DNA of 64,000 nucleotides from assembly GCA_035549555.1 (NCBI GenBank), contig DASZQR010000010.1, positions 124,001 to 188,000 of the forward strand, read 5' to 3'. A program made the position numbers and the translations under genes. The notes beneath the pieces were generated by a model. The model saw only the letters and a program-made list of their open reading frames with translations, was not told the origin of the DNA and did not search any database. Source of the DNA: Patescibacteria group bacterium. GTDB taxonomy: Bacteria; Patescibacteriota; Microgenomatia; UBA8517. The stretch's first letter is position 1, and every line of letters begins with the position of its first letter. Of the stretch, positions 42,261-51,262 are shown one piece after another.

Positions 42261-43984
42261 TTTTAAAATACGGCAGTTATTATCCTATTAAAATTTTCGC
42301 AGATTTCAAAGAATCTGATTCTCTTGCAACTCTTTTAACTCTTTTATCCAAAGCCTCAGACAAAGACACTGCTGAAATTAAATATGAATTAAAAAGCACA
42401 GGCGACTCATGGGTCGCCAAAGCTCAAAAATATATTGCCGATAACCCAGAAACAAACAAGACTCCAATTTTTAATAAAACTGAAAGCCCGGCCTTTCAAG
42501 TAAAAATTCAAATTTCATCAAATAACAAAACTCTTTTAAGTTCTTTAATTGATTCATTTAGCGTTTTTACTCGCGCCGATGGAAATTCTTTTGTTACTAA
42601 AAATTTCTTAAAATTATCAAGTTTTTCGATTTTAAATATCAAAGAATTGGCAACTCTCTGGCATTTGCCTTCCAATTTAGTTAAAACTTCTGGCCTTTCC
42701 TGGGGCACAGAAATTTTGTCTGACCCGCCTCTAAATTTGCCAACAGAAAATGTAAATTTCTTTGCTAAAACTACATTTAAAAATAAAGAAACAGTTTTTG
42801 GGATAAAAGATGACGACCGTCGCCGCCACATTTGGGCAATCGGAAAAACAGGTACAGGCAAATCAACTCTTATTGCCAATCTTGCAATTGATGATATTCG
42901 AAAAGGTAAAGGAATTGCCGTCATTGATCCGCATGGAGATTTGGCAGATATTTTATTAAATCACATTCCCGCTTCTCGCATTAATGATGTCATTTATTTA
43001 AACCCGGCAGACCGAGAATTTCCTATTTCTATTAATCCTTTGGAGGTTACCGATAAAGACGAAGCAGAGTTTGTTGTTTCCGGAATTATCGCCATTTTCA
43101 GCAAAATCTTTGGACAATTCTGGGGTCCGCGTTTGGAATATGTTTTAAGAAATGCACTTTTAACTTTGACTGAAGTCCCAGACGCTACTTTAGCAGATGT
43201 CCCAAGAATATTAACAGATAGAAATTTTAGGTTAGAAATTACTCAAAACCTAAACGACAAAGTTTTAAAAAGTTTCTGGGAAAATGAATTTGAAAATTTA
43301 CCGCCCAATCTTCAAAAAGAAGTTGTTTTTCCTATTCTTAATAAAATTGGCCAGTTTGTTACCTCTCCCCTTCTTCGTAATGTCATAGATAAGCCCAAAA
43401 GCACCATTAATTTGGAAGAAGTAATCGAATCAGGAAAAATTCTTATTGCCAATCTTTCTCAAGGAAAAATCGGCGAAGATAATGGAAAACTTCTTGGAGC
43501 AATGCTTATCACTAAGCTTCAGCTTGCAGCGATGAAGCGCGTAAATATAAATGAAAACGAAAGAAAAGATTTTTATCTGTATGTTGATGAATTTCAAAAT
43601 TTTGCCACAGATTCTTTTATCAAAATTCTCTCTGAAGCCCGCAAATATCATCTAAATTTAATGCTTGCTAATCAATATATCGACCAAATTCCTCCTCAAG
43701 TCCAAAAAGCAATTTTAGGAAATGCCGGGACTTTAATTGCCTTCTCTGCAGGAGCAAGCGATGCAAGAATTTTAGCTAGTGAATTTGCCAACGTTTTTAC
43801 CCAGGACAATTTAATTAATATGCAAAATTATCAGATAGCCCTAAGGATGATGATCGATGGCCACAGCGAAAGGCCATTCCTGGCAACTACGTTGCCATTG
43901 CCAAGTTTAGTAAACGGAAATAAAGAAAAAATAATCAAAGTTTCCCGCGAAAGATGGGGCAAAAAAGCTAAAGAGGTGGTATAA
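42239..43984 (+). CDS. Type IV secretion/coupling-like ATPase (TraG/DUF87-HerA type)
   Basis: A 581-codon frame with an N-terminal domain continuing from the previous fragment, then a P-loop ATPase: Walker A GKTGTGKSTL (about 200), Walker B-type FYLYVDEFQNF (about 440), and a terminal GHSERPF. Such proteins resemble VirD4/TraG coupling ATPases and HerA translocases and are common in CPR, often without a full secretion system. The TTG at 42239 is only the first possible start in this frame; the real protein probably begins at 41994 through a frameshift near 42215-42255. Confidence 0.8.
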   Translation: MQFKKNLILKYGSYYPIKIFADFKESDSLATLLTLLSKASDKDTAEIKYELKSTGDSWVAKAQKYIADNPETNKTPIFNKTESPAFQVKIQISSNNKTLLSSLIDSFSVFTRADGNSFVTKNFLKLSSFSILNIKELATLWHLPSNLVKTSGLSWGTEILSDPPLNLPTENVNFFAKTTFKNKETVFGIKDDDRRRHIWAIGKTGTGKSTLIANLAIDDIRKGKGIAVIDPHGDLADILLNHIPASRINDVIYLNPADREFPISINPLEVTDKDEAEFVVSGIIAIFSKIFGQFWGPRLEYVLRNALLTLTEVPDATLADVPRILTDRNFRLEITQNLNDKVLKSFWENEFENLPPNLQKEVVFPILNKIGQFVTSPLLRNVIDKPKSTINLEEVIESGKILIANLSQGKIGEDNGKLLGAMLITKLQLAAMKRVNINENERKDFYLYVDEFQNFATDSFIKILSEARKYHLNLMLANQYIDQIPPQVQKAILGNAGTLIAFSAGASDARILASEFANVFTQDNLINMQNYQIALRMMIDGHSERPFLATTLPLPSLVNGNKEKIIKVSRERWGKKAKEVV

Positions 43985-43991
43985 TATTCAT

Positions 43992-44540
43992 ATGAAAAAG
44001 CTTAAAAAGAACTGGAAGAAAATATTATCAATAGTTGTTGGAACAACTCTTGGTTTAATTCTAATTGTTGGGATAGGAGTCTTTTTGTGGATGCAAACAT
44101 GGAAAACATTTAGATTTCCCAGTAACGAAATATCAATCAAGTATCCACAGTCGGATTCTGTTTTGTACACACCTAGCGTTGAAAACTTCGGAGAGTTAAA
44201 TGTGAATAGTGGAAATAACGACTTTAATTTAACAATTGATACAACCGAGACTGATAGAGGGTGTAAAAATAGTTTAGAAACCTGTGTTAATAGCCAAGAC
44301 ATAGTATATCTACAGGCGGTTCACGGACTAACAGAAAAAAGCATAATAAAATTCCATGGATTAGATGCATATTTACTTGATGGATATACTACAGCTGGAT
44401 ATGAAAAACTTTTAATCCTTTATTTTAAAAATACAGTTTACACATTTCTTTGGACAAATAATCCGCAAAACATACTGGAGAATATTTTTAATCAAATTAA
44501 AATAAATTTAATATTTTCTTTCGTAAATTTTAATAACTGA
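43992..44540 (+). CDS. Membrane-anchored hypothetical protein (182 aa)
   Basis: One N-terminal transmembrane segment (about 11-33) and an external domain with two Cys (RGCKNSLETC) and aromatic-rich ends. No family recognised; similar in design to the anchored proteins at 23827 and 24312. A TATAAT (43980-43985) ends 6 nt before the ATG, inside the end of the ATPase gene. Confidence 0.55.
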   Translation: MKKLKKNWKKILSIVVGTTLGLILIVGIGVFLWMQTWKTFRFPSNEISIKYPQSDSVLYTPSVENFGELNVNSGNNDFNLTIDTTETDRGCKNSLETCVNSQDIVYLQAVHGLTEKSIIKFHGLDAYLLDGYTTAGYEKLLILYFKNTVYTFLWTNNPQNILENIFNQIKINLIFSFVNFNN

Positions 44541-44576
44541 ATATTTTTATATTATTAATTTTGTTATTATATTAAT

Positions 44577-44963
44577 ATGCAAGTCGGTGTAATAGGAACT
44601 TTTATAGCAGTCATTGCAGTGATGGTAGTGCTGGATATATTTGTAAAATTACTATATAAAAATAAAAAAAGACCAAGCGAGATTGTAGTTGTAGGGATAT
44701 TACTTGTTTCAGGATTTATCGAGAAAATCTTTACTTTCATAAACGGAAAGCAAATTGATCCACTTTTATTGATTTTGTATACAATCAATTTAATATGGCT
44801 TTACGGTTTTTGGAATATGAAGAGATGGGGTGCAATTGGATATGTTGCAACTTTAATCATTTTTCAAATCGTACTATTTGCTCAACATAAACTTACGCCG
44901 AACTCGATACTTGTTGTGATCGGACCTTCTATAGTACTGTACTTTTATCCTAAAATGCAATAA
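44577..44963 (+). CDS. Small polytopic membrane protein (128 aa)
   Basis: Four hydrophobic segments, basic loops, no recognised motif. Preceded by TATTAA just before the ATG. It is the last native gene before the imported secreted protein on the other strand. Confidence 0.55.
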   Translation: MQVGVIGTFIAVIAVMVVLDIFVKLLYKNKKRPSEIVVVGILLVSGFIEKIFTFINGKQIDPLLLILYTINLIWLYGFWNMKRWGAIGYVATLIIFQIVLFAQHKLTPNSILVVIGPSIVLYFYPKMQ

Positions 44964-44964
44964 A

Positions 44965-45027
44965 AAGCGGCAAGTATGTGCTTATATTCCAAGCTTTTAT
45001 GAATAAAACAATTTATACTTACCGCTT
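44965..45027. repeat. 63-bp element bounded by 13-bp inverted repeats
   Basis: AAGCGGCAAGTAT (44965-44977) and ATACTTACCGCTT (45015-45027) are inverted copies with one mismatch, separated by 37 nt. The shape suggests a MITE-like element or a strong hairpin that terminates the preceding gene; no U-run follows, which argues against a simple terminator. Confidence 0.5.
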
Positions 45028-45129
45028 AATTATCTAAAATCAATTTTTGATCTATTAACAATTATTTTACTTTGCAAAAATTAATAAATATTATTAATAA
45101 ATCTCGAATCAGTTAGTTCAAAAAGGAAT

Positions 45130-45165
45130 TATATGGGAAATCTCAAAAAAGGGATTCCCCATATA
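45130..45165 (-). terminator. Candidate terminator of the 568-aa secreted protein gene
   Basis: TATATGGG-type arms flank a six-A spacer (45130-45165), 12 nt after the stop of the minus-strand gene; on the minus strand the hairpin is followed by T-rich sequence. Arms are imperfect (two mismatches). Position and shape fit a rho-independent terminator. Confidence 0.6.
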
Positions 45166-45177
45166 TTGATACCCGTA

Positions 45178-46884
45178 TTACCCCACGTCTCCGATTACGC
45201 CTCCAATTGTGTTAATGGCGTTTTGTAACTGGGATTGAATCGATGGCCATTCTGCACCCACAATATCCATCAGATCCGAAAAACTTCCGGAACAAGAATC
45301 GGAAATACCGGCGGGCATAAGAAGCTGTACTGACAAATCACCATGAGCCACAGCTCCAGCTACAACACTTGCGTTACCGATCAATTCTTGAAAGTCATCT
45401 GAACACAGCAATACATTCTGTGCTCGAGACAAGTCGGTGACTAACCGAAACGCAATATCGGGTTGCAAATTAGGAAAACCCTGAATTACCCGTTGAAAAC
45501 TTTGCTCCTGCCCCGACGGAATGTTTGGATAACATTTCCAAGTACTCGCATCGTTGGAATTGGTGAACAAAGCTGCGTCGAATGGTACTCCGTAGTATTG
45601 CCAAGCACATGCTTTATCCATATCAATTCCAACAAACTGCCCGTTGGAGTCAACACATTTCCAGCCGTCAATATTATCGACTACAAGCTTCAAGTCCACA
45701 TATCCCAGCGACTTGCAATACTGATAGAGATCGATTCCTCCAGCTGCTGTCGAAGGAAGGTTTTGATTACCCCCAGATCCATTGTCAGTACTGTTTCCGG
45801 ATCCTCCATTCCCGCTGTTTCCCGAAGGATTCGACGGATTGCTTAGTGGATTTTGAACTGGCGGATTGGGAGGCTGCGGAACTGCTGTCGGTTGAGCGGT
45901 AGTCAGATTATTGGTAATCCAATAGTATCCGCTCCCTGATTCTGCCACCCAACCAGTCTCGTTTCCGAACTGCAACTCAAACCAAGTGTAGCCGTCGCGG
46001 CATTGATATTGACCGCCGACAACTACTCCGATGGTTCCCGGTTGCAAAACCTCAATGAGGTCGTTGCTAACTCCAGGGCCGGTTCGAAGATTCAACGACT
46101 TACCGTTTTGGGTAACCATTGCCTGTTGTCCAGCTTTTAATTGTGGCGCCAAAGCACCGCAATTGTTATTACTAACCACAGGATTTACTTGATTAGGTGT
46201 TGGTGTGACATATATCACCGGCGGTTGTCCAACTGCACCTTGCGCACAACGCCAGCCATCAATATTGTTTGAGATCCTTTCTGGATGCCAATCATCCCCG
46301 TAGACATTGTGACATATTAAATTCCAATCCAATGTCCCTAGTGTATTACCACTTTTGCATCTCCAACCATCTGCGTCAGCAGGATTGTCGATGTTTACTG
46401 CTCCGTCGCGATAATTAGCGTCATAACAAACAACGCTAAGATTGACACCACCAGGAACATTAGGTTGTTGTGCTCCAGCCAATCTGGGCATTGTTCCGTT
46501 TGTTGCAGGTTGCGGATTTGGGTTCCCTGGTGTTGCTGTCGGAGGAATACCTGTTATTGTAGTAGTATTCCCTTGTTGTATCATCACTCCATTACTGAAA
46601 AGATAGAACTTGTATGTTCCAGGATTCGTGGGAGGATCGATATAAACAACTCCGCTGGAACCAGATACTGAAATGTGTTGAACTGGATTTCCAGGATATG
46701 TACCCTGCAAAAACAATCCGATCCATTCGTCACTTGATTGTTCCGATGGTGCTAGCCCCCACACAACTTGAAGTTTCCCATTCTCAGGTAATGGACCAGT
46801 TGCGATGATGGCTCCCGCATCTACTCCTTGTACTACGAAAAGCAGAACGAAAATTGCAATTGCAATTACACGTTTGGTAACCAT
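45178..46884 (-). CDS. Secreted SH3b/DGWxC-repeat protein, likely imported
   Basis: A 568-aa protein with an N-terminal signal (about 5-23), an Ig-like domain (about 30-110), Pro-rich linkers, three Cys-bearing units ending in DGW(R/K)C (about 172-176, 209-213, 404-408), and an SH3b domain (about 250-325, SLNLRTGPGVSNDLIEVLQP). G+C and codon use are clearly higher than neighbours. The DGWxC units with later W-Q-Y resemble repeats in Chloroflexi secreted proteins. It probably binds cell-wall or glycan material. It starts at ATG 46884 after AAAGGAGAGAG. Confidence 0.8.
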   Translation of the reverse strand: MVTKRVIAIAIFVLLFVVQGVDAGAIIATGPLPENGKLQVVWGLAPSEQSSDEWIGLFLQGTYPGNPVQHISVSGSSGVVYIDPPTNPGTYKFYLFSNGVMIQQGNTTTITGIPPTATPGNPNPQPATNGTMPRLAGAQQPNVPGGVNLSVVCYDANYRDGAVNIDNPADADGWRCKSGNTLGTLDWNLICHNVYGDDWHPERISNNIDGWRCAQGAVGQPPVIYVTPTPNQVNPVVSNNNCGALAPQLKAGQQAMVTQNGKSLNLRTGPGVSNDLIEVLQPGTIGVVVGGQYQCRDGYTWFELQFGNETGWVAESGSGYYWITNNLTTAQPTAVPQPPNPPVQNPLSNPSNPSGNSGNGGSGNSTDNGSGGNQNLPSTAAGGIDLYQYCKSLGYVDLKLVVDNIDGWKCVDSNGQFVGIDMDKACAWQYYGVPFDAALFTNSNDASTWKCYPNIPSGQEQSFQRVIQGFPNLQPDIAFRLVTDLSRAQNVLLCSDDFQELIGNASVVAGAVAHGDLSVQLLMPAGISDSCSGSFSDLMDIVGAEWPSIQSQLQNAINTIGGVIGDVG

Positions 46885-46903
46885 GGTACTCTCTCCTTTT
46901 GAA

Positions 46904-46954
46904 CTGTTAATGTGCTATTCAACGAAATGTTGAACAGATATTATATCACAAAAT
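46904..46954 (-). promoter_or_regulatory. Promoter and leader of the 568-aa gene, copied from typA
   Basis: On the minus strand: TGATATAAT (extended -10, box 46940-46945), a GTTCAAC-N4/5-GTTGAA inverted repeat (about 46917-46936) and the 14-nt leader word TAGCACATTAACAG (46904-46917). A 21-nt block at 46934-46954 (core GATATTATATCAC) is identical to 48816-48836, the typA promoter. Confidence 0.7.
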
Positions 46955-46982
46955 GAAGTACTATAGGGTTTAGAAGTTTAAT

Positions 46983-48788
46983 TTATTTTATTAACTTTGC
47001 AAGTCTTTTTGCTTCAACTTGGTCCAAAATAATTTTTCGGACACGAATATTTTGTGGAGTCACTTCAACTAATTCTGTATCATCAATATATTCCAATGCT
47101 TCCTCCAAACTCATTTTCTTTGGTGTGTTAAAATGCCCTTGAGGCCCATCTCCCTTACTTCTCATATTTGAAAGTTTCTTTTCTTTACAAACATTTACGT
47201 CAATATCTTCCTCGCGAGCATTTTGCCCAACAACTTCGCCTTTATAAACATTTTCATTTGGCCCGACAAAAAGCTCTCCCCGGTCCTGTACATTAATTAA
47301 TCCATAAAGTCTTGTAATTCCAGTTTCAAAGGCAACTAAGCTTCCATGATCTCGAGCAAGTACTACTCCGTCATCTTTACGGAATTCCATAAAACTATTA
47401 TTTAAAATTCCGTTTCCTTTTGTAGTTGTTAATAAATCAGATCGCATTCCAAATAAATTTTTTGTAGCAATATCAAACTCTAAATAAGTGATTCCCTGCT
47501 CGCTTTTCATATCAACCATATTTGCATGTCTTTTATTCATATTTTGAATGACCGATCCTGCATATTCATCAGGTGACTCGATATAAACTTTTTCCCAAGG
47601 AGTCATCTTTTCACCATTTTCAGTTTTTGTAATCGCAGTTGGGCGTCCTACTTCAAATTCATAACCTTCTCTTCTCATGCGTTCAATCAAAATTGCCAAA
47701 TGAAGTTCCCCTCGCCCTGATACAATCCATTTTCCTCCCGCTTCTTCAACTTTAAGAGCAACGTCAGACTCAAGCTCACGGTAAAGTCTTGCTTTAAGTT
47801 GGCTTCCAGTTTTAAATTCTCCTTCTTTGCCTCCAAAAGGCGAAGTGTTTATATTAAAAGTCATTTTAATTGTCGGCTCTTCAATGGAAAGAACAGGGAG
47901 CGCAATTGGAGTTATCGGGTCAGCTATTGTTTCTCCAATTGTAATATCAGGAATTCCAGAAACTGCGACAATATCGCCTGCTTCTGCCTCTTTGATATCC
48001 ACTTTTTCAAGCCCTTGAAATCCGGTAAGTGTCACGATTCTGTATTTCTTTTGCACTCTTTCACGATTTATATGCATCACATCTTGGCCAAATTTTATTC
48101 TGCCGTTATAAATGCGTCCTGTTACCATTCTGCCTTTAAAGCTGTCATAGCTTAAAGTTGTTGCAAGCATCTGAAGTGGTTTATCTGGATCTCCGGACGG
48201 GGCTGGGACTTCTTTTATAATAGCTTCAAAAAGAGGAGTAATATCTTTCATTTCAGAAAAGTTTGGAGTGAGTCCTGCAACTCCGTTTTTGGCAGATGCA
48301 TAAACAATTGGAAAGTTTGTTGCCTCATCAGAAGCTCCAAGCTCTAAAAATAAATCAAATGTTTTTCCCAAAACCCAATCAGGTCGTGCTTCTGGAATAT
48401 CAATTTTATTAACAACAACAATGATTTTTAGTCCCAATTTAAGTGCATTCTTCAAAACGAATCTGGTTTGCGGCATTGGTCCGTCTTTTGCATCAATAAG
48501 AAGCAATACTCCGTCTGCCATTTTAAGCACGCGTTCTACTTCTCCTCCGAAATCAGCGTGCCCTGGTGTATCAATAATATTTATTTTTGTATCTTTATAA
48601 GTAACTGAGGCATTTTTGGAAAAAATGGTAATTCCCCGTTCTCGTTCAAGTTCATTATTATCCATAATAAGCCCTGCCTGTTCAATCTCTTTTTTGATTT
48701 TAGTGTGAGATTGGCGAAGCATTGCATCGACCAAAGTTGTTTTTCCGTGATCAACGTGAGCAATAATAGCAATATTTCTAATATCCAT
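46983..48788 (-). CDS. typA: GTP-binding translation factor TypA/BipA
   Basis: A 601-aa translational GTPase: G1 AHVDHGKTT (about 10-18), G3 DTPGHADFGG, G4 NKID, domains II-III, and the BipA-specific C-terminal domain with KEKKLSNMRSKGDG. It binds the 70S ribosome and acts in 50S assembly or stress translation. It is preceded by a TATAAT (48822-48827) and GGGCGG leader, divergent from the coiled-coil gene at 48864. Confidence 0.96.
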   Translation of the reverse strand: MDIRNIAIIAHVDHGKTTLVDAMLRQSHTKIKKEIEQAGLIMDNNELERERGITIFSKNASVTYKDTKINIIDTPGHADFGGEVERVLKMADGVLLLIDAKDGPMPQTRFVLKNALKLGLKIIVVVNKIDIPEARPDWVLGKTFDLFLELGASDEATNFPIVYASAKNGVAGLTPNFSEMKDITPLFEAIIKEVPAPSGDPDKPLQMLATTLSYDSFKGRMVTGRIYNGRIKFGQDVMHINRERVQKKYRIVTLTGFQGLEKVDIKEAEAGDIVAVSGIPDITIGETIADPITPIALPVLSIEEPTIKMTFNINTSPFGGKEGEFKTGSQLKARLYRELESDVALKVEEAGGKWIVSGRGELHLAILIERMRREGYEFEVGRPTAITKTENGEKMTPWEKVYIESPDEYAGSVIQNMNKRHANMVDMKSEQGITYLEFDIATKNLFGMRSDLLTTTKGNGILNNSFMEFRKDDGVVLARDHGSLVAFETGITRLYGLINVQDRGELFVGPNENVYKGEVVGQNAREEDIDVNVCKEKKLSNMRSKGDGPQGHFNTPKKMSLEEALEYIDDTELVEVTPQNIRVRKIILDQVEAKRLAKLIK

Positions 48789-48815
48789 TAAAAAACCCGC
48801 CCTTTCAGCGGATAT

Positions 48816-48858
48816 ACAGATATTATATCACAAAATATTTGTAAACTTGTGATATTAT
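48816..48858. promoter_or_regulatory. Divergent promoter between typA and the coiled-coil gene
   Basis: Leftward -10 TATAAT (48822-48827) in TGATATAAT context and rightward -10 TATTAT (48853-48858) in TTGTGATATTAT context form a nearly perfect 12-bp inverted pair (TTGTGATAT-A/T-AT), suggesting coordinated divergent transcription. The left 21 nt are repeated at 46934-46954. Confidence 0.65.
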
Positions 48859-48863
48859 GAATT

Positions 48864-49118
48864 ATGACAAATAAAAAACCTAACTATGCCACAAAAGACG
48901 ATGTGCGAGAAATTGTGACTGATATCGTCCAACAAGCTACTGATGCAATAGTTACTGGAATGCAAAAAATGTTTGATAATGTTCCAACTAAAGAAGAATT
49001 CAAAAAACTTGAAAATAAAGTTGATACTTTAACAGTCGAAGTCCACTATATTAAAGACGAAATTAAAAACATTAACGCAGATATTTCTACAATGCCCAGG
49101 TATAAAGCCATATCATGA
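48864..49118 (+). CDS. Small coiled-coil protein of the PTKEEF family
   Basis: An 84-aa charged protein: NYATKDDVREIVTDIVQQAT, then VPTKEEFKKLENKVDTLTVE and a coiled-coil C-terminus. Third member of the family with 1096 and 33952. The stop overlaps the next ATG (ATGA at 49115-49118), coupling it to the SIMPL gene, which may hint at an envelope role. Confidence 0.75.
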   Translation: MTNKKPNYATKDDVREIVTDIVQQATDAIVTGMQKMFDNVPTKEEFKKLENKVDTLTVEVHYIKDEIKNINADISTMPRYKAIS

Positions 49119-49855
49119 AAAATATTTTTTTTGCTCTAGGAACGTTAATTGTTTTAGTTTTAGCTGCAAACTTTCTACCAATCTCTAGAATTAATTGGGG
49201 AAAAATTTCTATACAACCGGCTGGAACTATTACAGTAACTGGAACAGCTCAGGAAGATGTAACTAATCAAGTTGCAACTTTTAATGCTACAGTTACAGCA
49301 ACTAATGCAGATAAACAAACTGCTGTAAATAAAGTTAATACCCAAATGACTGCATTACTTGCAGCTCTTAAAAATTTTGGTATTGCCGATGCCGATATTA
49401 CGACTCAAAGTGTAAATACTTATCAAAACCAAGCTCAAACTTTGATCTATCCAGTTCCACCACAGCAAACAAATAATAACGACTGGACAGCAAGCAATTC
49501 GATTTCTATAACTCTACGTGATGTCTCAAAAGCTTCAAGCCTTACTGATTTATTAAATAATTCAGGAGCAACCAATGTATATGGTCCAAATTTATCAGTT
49601 GATCAAAATACAAACACTGATAGTGATCTACTAACCAAAGCTGTAGCAGATGCCAAAACAAAAGCACAAAACATCGCCAAAGCTTCAGGCCAAACTCTTG
49701 GAAAAATAATCACCTTAAACGAAGATGGGACATCTTCTCCCATATCGCCATTATTTGCAACTAAAGATCAGTCAGCTAGTTCTGTCCCAGCTCCGATTCA
49801 GCCAGGAACAACTACAATGAGTAAGTCAGTTACAGTCACATGGGAACTCAATTAA
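49115..49855 (+). CDS. SIMPL-domain (DUF541) exported protein
   Basis: A 246-aa protein with an N-terminal membrane segment (about 4-22) and a SIMPL domain: ISIQPAGTITVTGTAQEDVT, then DADITTQSVNTYQNQ and KTKAQNIAKASGQTLGKIIT. SIMPL/DUF541 proteins (BP26, YggE relatives) form channel-like or ring oligomers in the periplasm or envelope. Coupled to the coiled-coil gene and to the next Thr-rich gene (16-nt overlap). Confidence 0.88.
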   Translation: MKNIFFALGTLIVLVLAANFLPISRINWGKISIQPAGTITVTGTAQEDVTNQVATFNATVTATNADKQTAVNKVNTQMTALLAALKNFGIADADITTQSVNTYQNQAQTLIYPVPPQQTNNNDWTASNSISITLRDVSKASSLTDLLNNSGATNVYGPNLSVDQNTNTDSDLLTKAVADAKTKAQNIAKASGQTLGKIITLNEDGTSSPISPLFATKDQSASSVPAPIQPGTTTMSKSVTVTWELN

Positions 49856-50226
49856 TAACAGTTATAGCTATTGCAGTGCTTGGAATTTTTGCGGTTCCTG
49901 TTGTACAAAATTTAGACAATCCAACTCCAACACCAACTGTTTTAGAGTCACCTACTCCAACGCCAACTGATTCTCCCACCCCAGAGCCCTCAGATACTCC
50001 AATTCCAAATGCAACTTCCACAACACTCCCTGATAATGGAACTTTTGAGCAAAAAGATGGCAATTCAGATGTTAAAGTATCAAACAACAATGGCTCAACA
50101 AACGTAAACGTTAGTGTTGAAGGAAATGGCAGTGCAGATGTTCATGTAAATAGCAATTCTTCCTCATCATCAACTTCCACTTCTTATTCAAAAACAACTG
50201 TCGAATCTTCAGTAAATCAAGAATGA
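49840..50226 (+). CDS. Exported low-complexity Thr/Pro/Ser-rich protein (128 aa)
   Basis: An N-terminal hydrophobic segment (about 5-20) followed by a TPTPT-type linker and an Asn/Ser/Val-rich end. Short, intrinsically disordered, probably anchored. Start ATG 49840 overlaps the SIMPL gene by 16 nt; its stop overlaps the next ATG (ATGA at 50223-50226). Similar disordered linkers occur in the surface proteins of this window. Confidence 0.6.
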   Translation: MGTQLITVIAIAVLGIFAVPVVQNLDNPTPTPTVLESPTPTPTDSPTPEPSDTPIPNATSTTLPDNGTFEQKDGNSDVKVSNNNGSTNVNVSVEGNGSADVHVNSNSSSSSTSTSYSKTTVESSVNQE

Positions 50227-50714
50227 AATATATAGCTTTTCTTCGTGGAGTTAATGTTGGCGGCAATTCTCTTATCAAAATGTCAGACCTTAAAAAAATT
50301 TTTGAAGATCTCGGATTTACAAACGTCCAAACTTACATCAATAGCGGCAATGTAATTTTTGAAGGAGACAGGAAATATTTTTCTAAAATTCCCTATAAAT
50401 CTTTTATTATTTCAGAAAAAGAATTAAATAACGTAATAGAAAATGCACCAAATTCCTGGAAAGAAAATGATTTAAGAAAATATGTAGCTTTTGTTATGGA
50501 TGATTTAAGTCCAAAAGATTTAGCAAAAGAAATCAAATTAAAAGAAAATATAGATTATCTCGACGCTGGTAAAAATTGGCTATATCTGACAACAAAATTA
50601 GATGGACTTACAAAAAGCAGTTTCAAAGATTTAATTAAATTAAAATTTTATAAAAGCCTAACAATCAGAAATTACAATACAATTTTGAAGATAAATAAAA
50701 TTATCACTTCTTAA
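50223..50714 (+). CDS. DUF1697 family protein
   Basis: A 163-aa protein starting [20 protein letters not shown], then [20 protein letters not shown] and NVIFEGD, the classic DUF1697 signature. Function unknown; the family is widespread and cytoplasmic. ATGA overlap with the preceding gene; the 3' end overlaps convergent ppa by 11 nt. Confidence 0.88.
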   Translation: MKYIAFLRGVNVGGNSLIKMSDLKKIFEDLGFTNVQTYINSGNVIFEGDRKYFSKIPYKSFIISEKELNNVIENAPNSWKENDLRKYVAFVMDDLSPKDLAKEIKLKENIDYLDAGKNWLYLTTKLDGLTKSSFKDLIKLKFYKSLTIRNYNTILKINKIITS

Positions 50715-51240
50715 ATTCTTTTTTATATCTTTGAATTCCTTTTTCAATTTCTTCTTGCGCTTCTTCTCTTGTTTTCCATCCAGTCACTTTAACCCATTTT
50801 CCAGGTTCTATGGATTTATAATTTTCATAAAAATGCTTAATTTTATTAACCAAACTTTCCGGTAAATCATCAATTTTCTCTACACTTTTATAAACTGGGT
50901 CAACCTTTCCCTTAGGAACTGCAAGCAACTTTGCGTCCTTCCCTTCTTCATCTTCTGTTGCAAGCATTCCGATAACTTTACATTCTATTAATGTACCAGT
51001 GGTAACTGCTTCAGAGGAAACAACAATAATATCAAGTGGATCTTCGTCTTCGCTCCAAGTGCCTGGGATAAAACCATAATTGAATGGATATTTAAAAGCT
51101 GTATATAAAAACCTATCAGCTCTAATTACTTGCAAATCTTTATCGTACTCATATTTAATTCCGCTTCCAATTGGGATTTCAATGATTACATTTACGGTAG
51201 TCTTTGGATCTCCAGCTGGTATGTCATGAAGTAAATTCAT
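50704..51240 (-). CDS. ppa: Inorganic pyrophosphatase, family I
   Basis: A 178-aa soluble pyrophosphatase with the [11 protein letters not shown] signature (metal-binding Asp residues), [14 protein letters not shown], and [20 protein letters not shown]. It hydrolyses PPi from nucleotide polymerisation. It is preceded by gyrB on the same strand, with the ACAAGCTTCGCTTAT repeat and a TATAAT between them. Confidence 0.96.
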   Translation of the reverse strand: MNLLHDIPAGDPKTTVNVIIEIPIGSGIKYEYDKDLQVIRADRFLYTAFKYPFNYGFIPGTWSEDEDPLDIIVVSSEAVTTGTLIECKVIGMLATEDEEGKDAKLLAVPKGKVDPVYKSVEKIDDLPESLVNKIKHFYENYKSIEPGKWVKVTGWKTREEAQEEIEKGIQRYKKEFKK

Positions 51241-51262
51241 ATAAGTATTATAACAGAATGTT

